From Brachycybe producta (Eukaryota; Arthropoda; Diplopoda; Playtdesmida; Andrognathidae): a stretch of DNA of 64,000 nucleotides. Shown here piece after piece: positions 35,427-43,812 of the stretch; position 1 is the first letter of the stretch; every line of letters begins with the position of its first letter. Both the position numbers and the translations under genes were made by a program. The DNA lies in the NCBI GenBank assembly GCA_036925085.1, contig JAUPFP010000031.1:620001-684000 (forward strand), written 5' to 3'. The notes beneath the pieces are model-generated. The model saw nothing but the letters and a program-made list of their open reading frames with translations, was not told the origin of the DNA and searched no databases.

Positions 35427-35960
35427 ACTAGTGGGGTAACCCGTCATAAATGACGGGAGCCAAATTCACAGGCAATTGTGCCCTACATTAGAATTTCTTT
35501 TCCTCTGCCCTTTTATGACGTCACACCAAGTAACAAACCCAATTAGAAATTGATGACGTTCATAAAAGGGCTGAGCAAAAGAAATTCTAATGCTGGGCAC
35601 AATTGCCTGTGATAAACTCTAGTTTAATTTTGCTACTATTATACCCACTCCTTTTTATATTTGAAAGAGAAAATGAGTTTTTCATTTTCTCTGGTGTGCG
35701 CATGCGCGTCGTTTGTTCCTTTTTTACTGCTTTCATTTCAATTTCAGTCACCCCCTCCCACTTTTCCCCCTCCTCCAAGTTTCTCTCTCCCTCTACACTT
35801 TATAAACCTTTTCCCCTCTCCAGTTTAATATCATGGGGTTCTTGGATGGGAAGGGTGCAACATATAGTTGACCTTGAGAAGAAAAAAAGCAGTTCATTTA
35901 TTTATTTAAATTTATATAAATTCCACGTGTATATCACACTTTAGGCAGTTAACCTGCCTA
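35427..35960. repeat. Third CCCGTCAT/ATGACGGG element with nested MITE
   Basis: It starts ATAACTAGTGGGGTAACC, with the palindrome at 35440-35457. A family C MITE (35467-35611) is inserted next, followed by the pyrimidine tract and the CATATAGTTGACCTTGAG block. The paralogous flank near 42230 lacks the element, giving an empty site. Confidence 0.6.
35467..35611. mobile_element. Family C MITE
   Basis: About 45-bp terminal inverted repeats begin CACAGGCAATTGTGCCC and end GGGCACAATTGCCTGTG, with an internal TTTTATGA...TCATAAAA pair. No coding sequence. Confidence 0.7.
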
Positions 35961-36256
35961 TTTTCATGATATTCTGTTGATCTAAACAGAAATTATTTAA
36001 ATTAAATTAATTTGTGTATGTTAAGTATATAGGTGCTAACCCCAGAAGGTGGCTTTCCTGTCAAGTGGCCACCACAGGCAAGTAAGCGCAGTAAAATACA
36101 GTCGGTTACCCCGCCATTTTATGAGCGTCATAACAAATATTAACCAAATAAATACTTAAAAGGGCGGGGTACGTGACATCAAACCAAATAACAAACCAAT
36201 TAGTGGTTGCTGTTCCTCATAAAAGGGCGGAGGCGGCAAACGACTGTATTTTACTG
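35922..36256. repeat. Segmental duplication of 43120-43452, with truncated family C MITE
   Basis: It begins CACGTGTATATCACACTTTA in both places. The family C MITE at 36073-36256 is cut after CGACTGTATTTTACTG, where the sequence jumps into a fragment of the unknown gene. Confidence 0.7.
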
Positions 36257-36865
36257 AAACACTAATTTCGACGTTTGAAGATGATTTCGATGAAGATGTT
36301 GAACCAACAATTTCGTCTTTCATTCAAATTTGTGAAAACAACGACCAAGAAGAAGAAGAGATCGTAATTAAATCCGTCGAACCTGTTTTGAGTCGTACAA
36401 AACGTTGATCGCTAATTTACGATTTGTTTGTATCTCTCTCTCTCTCTCTCTCTAGGAAGATTTGATCATTTCTTCGTCACCGGGTGCAACTTCCGAAGAT
36501 TTGTTTGATGTGGACGAATTTACGTCTCCGAAGATTTCTCCTTTGAATTCGTCATCCGAATCGGTTAATTCTGGATTATTGATTTTGTCTTTCAAACAAA
36601 CTATTTTGATTTTGGTTTTTTCTTTTATCGTTTTTCAGGCGAATAGCAAAGAATCTTCTTCTTTTATAATTTCGTCCGTTTCTTCGGCTCCGAATTCGAC
36701 CGAGGCTCTGATCAAAGGAAGCGTTTGGTTCGAATAAATACGGAAACAGATTCCGGATCTAGAGGCTTTCGATCCTTTTGTCGAAGAAACAGCAAAGAAC
36801 ATAAAACCGATTAAGTAAATCTCATTAAACACTTTGAAACTCAGAATTGCAAAATATGCAAATGA
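36257..36865 (+). pseudogene. Duplicated fragment of the unknown gene at 43.8-46.5 kb
   Basis: Nearly identical to about 44619-45227. It holds the end of exon 2, exon 3, exon 4 and their introns, including the in-frame TAA of exon 4 at 36735-36737. It lacks exon 1 and exons 5-8, so it cannot make the protein. Confidence 0.75.
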
Positions 36866-36981
36866 ATGGTGGATCGATTTAAGGAAAAAATATTGTTTAT
36901 AGTTTATTTTTTATTCTTCCATTTTATGTTATTTTTGCTGTTTTTTTTCTTATATGTGTTTGTCCATGTTTGTTGTGTTAG
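36866..36981 (+). pseudogene. Array exon-3 fragment (copy 5-like)
   Basis: TGGTGGATCGATTTAAGGAA is followed by a deletion of about 37 bp relative to copy 5, then the hydrophobic segment and TAG. Exons 1 and 2 are absent. Confidence 0.7.
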
Positions 36982-38529
36982 GTTTTTACTTATAAATTGT
37001 GCTTTTAGGGAGCGTTAGTAGCACTGCGTGTCTTCACGCCATGGCCACGCATATTGAGTTGTATGCTGAACAAAACAATTAAAGAAGCGAATTTACCCGG
37101 GCCGTACGGGTATGTAGTTTTTTGAAAGCATTTATTAAACAAAACTGATTGTCTTTTCGAAACTTGATGAATAAATGGATCGAGTGAACCCTTTCTTGTG
37201 ACAATCTGTTTGGTAATAATCATTTTATGACAGTTTGAAAATGACGATTTTTGGTTTTTGCTGTTATTGACGTTTTAAAACTGTTATTAAATAATTATTA
37301 CCGAACAGATCGTCACAAAAAAAGGTTCACTCTCTTAATTTTTTTTTATTAAGTTTCGAAATAACAAAAGAGTTTTGTTTATCAAATGCTTTTAAAAACC
37401 TACATACTTGTACTGGTAAAGTCGGTTCTTAGTCCCTTAGCCACACCCATAGATATCTAAGGGAGGGGAGTGGCCATCTAGTGGCATTATTTGTAATTAA
37501 TTCTAATAAAAATCTACTGGACTAATGGTCACACCTTAAGTAAACATTGTTAAGTGTGGTGTTTGCAGCCTTATACCATGTAGGGGATACACTAAGACTG
37601 GCCAGTGTGCTCAGCGGAATACAGTTGTTTGCCCAGCCCTTTTACGAGGAACGGCAACTAACTGATCCAGTGATAGAATGACAAAAATTGGTAAGTAAAA
37701 TATTAAAATATAAAAATATTTCAAAATCGCGGATTTTGAACTCTTAATTATGTTAAAATCCAAAAGTACGTGTCGCTCGTAAGCAAAAAAGATCCAATTA
37801 AAATACCCGTAAAAATAGATCTACGTAAAATTAATTTTAAAAAATCTCAAGTAAACCACAGTGAAGCCAACACATTGGCGCACGTATTGAATTTTTTCTA
37901 GTTTTTTAAACTAGAATCATTGTACATGTCCTTATATTAATTCCAATGTTTCAGTGCCGCAACTAGGAATTGTGTGCCCGGGGAGACTACATTACTGTGA
38001 ACGCCCCTTACCTTTCTAAAGGCTACTCACACAAATTTGAATAGTTTCGATAGTGTGAATAAATGTGAATTTTTAGGCTTTTGCAAGTGTTAGCTTAAAA
38101 TCAAAAACAATACTCTATTCCCTTTAGTATAGGAATTGCTTATAGCAGTGTACAATTGCACGATGGGTTTACTAGTGTGAATAATTTGTACACTACATGA
38201 AAACTTCTAAATTAATGTGCAATAAGGAAAATAGTGGAAATTAAAAGTAGAATTTCAAGTCTCTTTTAATTTCTAAACATTTGACCCCCCTGTTTGTTGG
38301 CGCCCGGAGATTAACTTTCTCCCGTCCTCCTCGTTGTTGAGCCACTGCCAATGTTACTGTTGTGTTCAGAATGTTATTTTATCACAATAATTCATAATTT
38401 TTACCTTTTTAAGAAAAAAATTTCTGCCTAGCAGAAAGTTTATAATAAAAGATGCTCTCTTTATGTTGAAAATTTCAGGCGAATCCATCAAGTGTAACTA
38501 GAGGAATAACTAATTTCTGAGGTGCTTCT
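36982..38529 (+). repeat. Duplicate of the copy 5 3' flank
   Basis: Parallels 30536-32160 with small indels, including the family C half element near 37590-37670. It completes a patchwork block made from three sources. Confidence 0.65.
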
Positions 38530-38638
38530 ATGTATATGAAACATACTTATGTGTTCAACCTTTACATTCAAAACTTCTATCGAGGTGATAGAAGTTTTGA
38601 ATTTAAAGGTTGAACACATAAGTATGTTTCATATACAT
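38530..38638. repeat. Near-perfect 52-bp-arm palindrome
   Basis: The 52-bp left arm (starting ATGTATATGAAACATACTTA) and right arm (38587-38638) differ at one position and enclose the 5-base loop GAGGT. Part of the arm, CCTTTAAATTCAAAACTTCT, is normal single-copy sequence of the array upstream block. Confidence 0.9.
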
Positions 38639-38890
38639 ATTCAATATTCATATACAATATTCAATTTTGTAACATTTATTCTAATATGGAAAGTATTACG
38701 TTTCCATAAAACGTCACTTTATGCGCCACTCATGGCAGAAACAACTTACGTAAAGCAGGAAAATGTATTAATTTTTGTTCGAACATCAACAGAATATTTT
38801 ATCTTAATTGTTCTTGTACTTGTTTTTATATTTTTAGAAAATCCACATCCTGTACGTAATACAAATGGTAAATCTTTCACAGGAAATAAT

Positions 38891-39069
38891 ATGCAAATGA
38901 CTTTCCTGTTCTTTACAAAAGATTGTCAGCCATTGTGGTCTTGTAGAAAAGGCGAAATAAAGGGAAGGATCACATGTGCACACATAATGAAATTCTACTG
39001 AATTTCACTTTTACTGCTGTTTTTCAGCACCTGTGATTGTTCCTCTGCTGTTAGCTTTATGTATAAAAA
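38891..39069 (+). promoter_or_regulatory. Copy 7 promoter block
   Basis: The octamer ATGCAAAT is at 38891-38898 and TATAAAAA at 39062-39069, 63 bp before the ATG. Confidence 0.5.
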
Positions 39070-39124
39070 CAGCTTCAAAGATGTAAGTAGTATGTTATTC
39101 GCAATTCAATAAGCTTATCTGAAA

Positions 39125-40424
39125 ATGAAGGTTTCAACTTTTCTCTTGATTATCTTCGGTTGCTTAACGACATTAGTAAATGAAGTGTTAAGTCTGGCAT
39201 TGCCTGTGGTATGTTTACTTAAATATAGTTAACATTTATTAAGATAACCATTTTGCAGAAAGTTTTCAAGTGAAAACCGTTTAACACGAAAACGGATGAC
39301 ACGAATAAATTCCATGAATAAAAATCTATTTAAAATCCTTTTTAACACGAAAAAAGAAGCTGTTTGCTTAAATTTCGCCTTAAGTGGTTCTTAATTACTA
39401 GAGCAGTGGTCTCAAACTCGTTTGTAACCATGTGCCACTCAGATCTTTTTAGTTTGGCTTATGGGCCAGGCCTGCTTAAAATTCGCTGGGGTCGTTGTTG
39501 CAGTCTTCAAATTTTTGTTTAAATTTTTTTTTCTTTCTGAAAGTGTCTGTGGGCCACATAGGAGGTCACTGTCGGACACAAGTGACCACTGTAATAGAGT
39601 ATTAATTTCAAACTGAATACATTTAAATTCTAATGACAAATTTCAAGTATATTTTTAAAAAATATTCAGTGTTTATTATACATTTTTGTATTTTTTTTTG
39701 AAAAAAAATTCAAGCTATTTCCTTCAGTTCATTCTGTGCTAAACGAGACTAATTTGGATCAAGAAACTGACTGCCAAGTGGAGCCATTTCTTTCAGCCGA
39801 TTCTTTTGACCACAAATCCAATGAAAAGAATATCAAAAATGGTATGAACATTAGGAAAAATGATATGTTTAAAAGCTGATTATCATAATTATTATGCAAA
39901 CAGAAACCGCTATTGATGTTGTTCCTGGTTTATATCAGGAGGAGCAAGAAATGAAAAACTCAACCGAAGTGAGTTCAACAATGAAAGCAACTTCGGAATT
40001 GTCCACTTTGGTGAGGAAGTCCAACGATTTTCAATTGAAAGTAGGATATCGGAAGTTAAGCAAAAGATCGTCTTCTCGTCCCACAACACCTTATTTTGAT
40101 CCTGATGAAGCAACACTAGTAGATTCGGATGAAACAACACAATTTGATTCGGATGAAGCAACACTAGTTAATGTACCTGTTAGACCAAGACCAGTTAATG
40201 CGCCTGTAGCAAACCGGCCACATAATCGCAGAAACCCTAACAATTTTTCTTTTAATATTAAAAGCCAGTTTCACTTGATGATAGATGGATTTAAGCAAAA
40301 AACATTTAAAGGCATAATAAAAGGCCTAAGACATTTGCTCTTTAGTTTATTTTTTCTTCTTCCATTGTATGTTATAATTGTGAGTCTTGTTATTACTATT
40401 TGTCCCTGTATATTGTGTGGGTAG
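39125..40424 (+). CDS. Array gene copy 7: orphan secreted/membrane protein
   Basis: Exons are 39125-39208, 39715-39841 and 39904-40424 (TAG), giving 243 residues, the longest of the family. Subtype II linker has three DEATL-type units (DEATLV, DETTQF, DEATLV), a duplicated VNVPV/VNAPV and an Asn/Arg-rich stretch. The amphipathic helix is FKQKTFKGIIKGLR. The hydrophobic segment FFLLPLYVIIVSLVITICPC ends at Gly-stop. One acidic residue of exon 2 is changed (DQET). Function unknown. Confidence 0.7.
39414..39591. mobile_element. hAT-like MITE in copy 7 intron 1
   Basis: Ends CAGTGGTC and GACCACTG. Flanking 8-mers TACTAGAG and TAATAGAG match at 7 of 8. Copies 1-3 keep the unoccupied site TTACTAGAGTATTAG. 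Confidence 0.75.
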
Positions 40425-40509
40425 GGCTGGCACAATTTTTGATATATCGATATTTCAATATTTATTTAAAATTTCTTCTTCTTGTCCCACAATGACTTTT
40501 TTTTTTTTT

Positions 40510-41475
40510 GCCAACGCCTCGGTAGCGCAATGGGAAGATCCTTTGATTGCGGTGTTGGGGGTCCCGGGTTCGAATCCTGGCGAGGACATGGATGTTTGTG
40601 TTGTCCGGGTTTGATTTGTATTGAATATTGACTTGGCTTTGAACTTTGACATGGATTTGAAATTTGACTTGTGTTTGAAAACTTGCCTTTGCAGTGGCGT
40701 AGCCAAGGGGGGGTCCAGGGGTCCGGATCCCCCCCCCCTCTCGAGACTATATACATGCCAAAAAGAGCTGTGTTTATATTTGATAGTTTTTTCTCGGTCT
40801 TTTTTTTTTCTTTATCTTTTTTTCTTATCCTGTACCTTCAGAACTCATTTTGGCCCAACATCATATTAGAAGCTCAACTAAGCAACTTTTCAGCTAGTCG
40901 CCAACTACAGCATGCAGCGCCATGTATCCAAACCACCATGTGGAACATTCCATCTGAGACCCAGCCCATATACTGTATATGCACCACCACAATGCCACCA
41001 CTTATTAACGACATGCAACTTAAATGCTCACGCTTCACCATACAATTGAACACGTGTTGTTGTTTGCAACAAAGTATGCTGGTAAATGAAAACACCTGAG
41101 TGGTGTCTGAATGTCACATGAGCACATTATTCCCCTGGTTCCTTCCATTGCCACATATAAAGAAAAAGTTCTTCTTGGTATTACTCTTGACTTCTGGCAT
41201 GGAACTTATGGAAGTTCTACAAGCCAGCCAGCCCCCCCCCCAAGGTTTAAGGGCTAAATGTGATGCATACACTAGAAAGTTTTTTAGGCGGTGTGGTGTG
41301 GCGTGCACACTGTAGTGGGTGCATGATTAGCTTTATTCTGAAGAAATAATTTTAGACCCCCCCATAAAATAAATCCTAGCTATGCCACTGTGCTTTTGTA
41401 TTGATTTGTCCTGTATGTCCCTGAAATAACCTTGATGTTGATGGGGACATTAAGCATCTAATAAACAAACAGCCT
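40510..41475 (+). mobile_element. tRNA-derived SINE, interrupted
   Basis: The head GCCTCGGTAGCGCAATGGG has a perfect pol III box A pattern (TAGCGCAATGGG). Box B GGTTCGAATCC lies about 35 bp further. The T-arm pairs well but the acceptor stem does not, so it is a SINE rather than a working tRNA gene. The body has TTTGACTTGG/TTTGAACTTT repeats. The tail after the hAT insertion (41399-41475) ends ACATTAAGCATCTAATAAAC. Confidence 0.65.
40692..41390. mobile_element. hAT-like non-autonomous element inside the SINE
   Basis: Begins CAGTGGCGTAGCCAAGG and ends CCTAGCTATGCCACTG. Flanking 8-mers TGCCTTTG and TGCTTTTG match at 7 of 8. The frames inside show no transposase. Confidence 0.8.
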
Positions 41476-41541
41476 TATTTTGAAGCAATACTAGTTAATG
41501 TACCTGTAGCACCACCCGGTCGCAAAAATCTTGACACTTTA

Positions 41542-41963
41542 GGCACATTCACACTAGGCTGGTTCACAAGCTGCTGGCTATTAGCAGCAACAGCAAGCAG
41601 CAGCTGCTTTGGGTTCACACTTGTCCAGTCACTGCTGGTATTAGCAATGCAAGTCATCCAATCACCATCTTGCAAAAACACAAACTAACAACAACCAACC
41701 CAAGCAGTGGAGTTTCAACTACTCTCTAGTACCACTACCAGCGACACTGACTGGTAGCACACTGGTAGCAGCAGGAAGGGAGTCACATGACCAGCTGGTA
41801 GCTGCTAAACTTGGACATTTTCAACTTCACCAGCCGCTGTTAAAATAACTAGCCTGCTGGCCGAGAAAGCAGCTGCTGGTAGCAGTTCTCACTATGCTGC
41901 TAGAGGGCTACAACCAGCCAGCAGCAACCAGCAGCTGGGAAACCAGCCTAGTGTGAATGTGCC
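41542..41963. mobile_element. GC-rich MITE with GGCACATTCACACTAGG ends
   Basis: Inverted ends GGCACATTCACACTAGGCTGG and CCAGCCTAGTGTGAATGTGCC, 422 bp. The interior is packed with CAGCTGCTGG/CCAGCAGCTG words. No clear target duplication, perhaps because it sits at a deletion junction. Superfamily uncertain. Confidence 0.7.
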
Positions 41964-42433
41964 ATCTCTTATGACGTCAAAAAACATGCAACTTGTAATA
42001 CCAAATGGTTCAGACCATAGCAGTCAATCTTATTTATGTTCAAAATTAGCGTTTTGAAATGTTTTCAAGTTGTAAAACAACATCAAATGTTTTCTATTGA
42101 TTTCTTTTATTCCAGAATATTTATTAAGTTATTATAATCCATTGTAAGAATAATTTTAATTTTTTATTCACATAAAACACAACTAACACAATATCATGTG
42201 TTCTATTGAAATATTTTATTATATATTATATATTAATATTAATATAATATTAAGAGGCGATTGGCATGAAGAAAATGAGTATGATGCAATATTTGATATA
42301 GCTGTTTAGCATGGTGTGTGCGTGTTCGGTTTTCTTTTAATTAGCATACAGTTTATGTTTGAAACGAAATTTAAAGTGTGATTAGCACTCAAATATACTG
42401 TGATTAATCCACTGATACTTTTGCAAAAGCGAT

Positions 42434-42690
42434 CGTCATTTCCTGTGCCTTATCCCGCAAGCAGCAGGGTCGGCCTTGCTGGTTCTAACTCTCCACTCGT
42501 TCCGATTTTGCACCAAGCCCCTAGTGACCCCACATGCCACCATATCCCGTTTTACTACCACGTCCCAGGTTTGCTTGGGTCTTCCTCTACCCCATTTTAT
42601 CCCCAGGTCTAAGTGCATTGCTTGCCTCAGCAGCCCATCTTCTCCGCTCCTGAGGACATGCCCAAACTACCGCAGCCTATTTTCCTGCAT
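42434..42690 (-). mobile_element. LINE 3' fragment (RT C-terminal tail)
   Basis: The minus-strand reading gives NRLR-stop-FGHVLRSGEDGL, then GRGRPKQTWDVVVKRDM and SKADPAACG. WFGHV...GRGRPK.W..VV..D...ADPA is the familiar C-terminal signature of many LINE reverse transcriptases. The Trp of WFGHV is a TAG here, so it is dead. Confidence 0.7.
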
Positions 42691-43119
42691 CTTTTCTATT
42701 ATTCTATTTTTCTACTTTTCTACTAAAAGCGATATACTCCAATTTTTCTTAAAGCTAAAAAATGTTTCTAAAGAATCTAAAGGTGGCTATAGTAAAATTG
42801 GACCTTTTTGAAGTCAAGGGTTTTTAACATAGGGTTAAGCAAATTAGCATAATTCTAAGTTGTATAAAATAAGAACCTCTTTGAATATTGCAATAATAAA
42901 TTGTTAAAAAGTCAACTGAAAGGCACCTAAGGTGGCTAGAATCGAGGCAATTTTTTAGGAAACATCAAATTGTGCTTAACATTGCATCTATGGAGTCGTG
43001 ACATATAGCACGTGCAAAACGTGTGTTGTCTAAAGGCTAATAGTATTTTTATTAAGCGGCGCCATTTTCTTCTTTGACAACATTGACACGTGCAAATAGG
43101 AAAGATAAACAGACAACAC
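42691..43119. other. Intergenic, no feature seen
   Basis: AT-rich sequence between the LINE fragment and the segment duplicated at 35922. Nothing gene-like. Confidence 0.4.
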
Positions 43120-43452
43120 CCACGTGTATATCACACTTTAGGCAGTTAACCTGCCTATTTTTATGATATTCTGTTGACCTAAACAGAAATTATTTAAATT
43201 AAATTAATTTGTATATGTTAAGTATATAGGTGCTAACCCCAGAAGGTGGCTTTCCTGTCAAGTGACTACCACAGGCAAGTAAGCGCAGTAAAATACAGTC
43301 GGTTACCCCGCCATTTTATGAGCGTCATAACAAATATTAACCAAATAAATACTTAAAAGGGCGGGGTACGTGACATCAAACCAAATAACAAACCAATTAG
43401 TGGTTGCTGTTCCTCATAAAAGGGCGGAGGCGGCAAACGACTGTATTTTACT
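43120..43452. repeat. Partner of the duplication at 35922-36256
   Basis: Begins CACGTGTATATCACACTTTA and includes CTAACCCCAGAAGGTGGC and the left part of an intact family C MITE. This is the source-like version. Confidence 0.65.
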
Positions 43453-43469
43453 GCGCTCACTTGCCTGTG
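43270..43469. mobile_element. Family C MITE, complete
   Basis: Inverted ends CACAGGCAAGTAAGCGCAGT and ACTGCGCTCACTTGCCTGTG, with long matching arms (AAAATACAGTCG/CGACTGTATTTT). The truncated version is at 36073. Confidence 0.75.
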
Positions 43470-43507
43470 TGAATACCTGTGGCGGCGGCCGCTAGAGAGC
43501 GTTATTA

Positions 43508-43703
43508 CACACAAATGCGGCCAGCACGAGCTTTTTGTTTTCTCCGTCCTTATATGAGCGTTATCAATTTCTAATTGGTTTGTTATTGAGTCTGACGTCA
43601 TATGCCCTGCTCTTATCAATTTCTAATTGGTTGATTTATTGTCTGACGATTAAAAAAGGGCGGAGCAAACAAAAAGCTAGTGCTGGCCACACTTGCCTGT
43701 GTG
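43508..43703. mobile_element. Family C-like MITE, second type
   Basis: Arms CACACAAATGCGGCCAGCAC and GTGCTGGCCACACTTGCCTG, with TTATTA and TTATTTA outside. Internal CAATTTCTAATTGG palindromes. It lies just before the first exon of the unknown gene. Confidence 0.65.
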
Positions 43704-43812
43704 TTATTTATTTGGGTCTAACTTCACAATATGGTTGTGATTTTTACTTTATTGTGGAAATAACTTCGATGGTATTTCTTATGTTTTAGGGTGTAGTAAA
43801 AGAATCCTAATA

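Larger units (their letters stand above)
40478..42240 (+). pseudogene. Exon-3 remnant split by nested transposons
   Basis: TTCTTCTTGTCCCACAATG (40482-40500) and GCCTTATTTTGAAGCAATAC...GACACTTTA (41472-41541) are two halves of one subtype II exon 3. A SINE, itself split by a hAT element, separates them. The second half is cut by another MITE (41542-41963), beyond which copy 6-like 3' flank resumes. Exons 1 and 2 are missing. Confidence 0.65.

Noticed and set aside
40510-40590. Possible functional tRNA gene
   Set aside because: Box A and box B are good, but the acceptor stem does not pair and the downstream body and tail are those of a SINE.
41964-42240. A separate eighth array gene
   Set aside because: Only 3' flank and two pieces of exon 3 are present. 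Exons 1 and 2 are missing.
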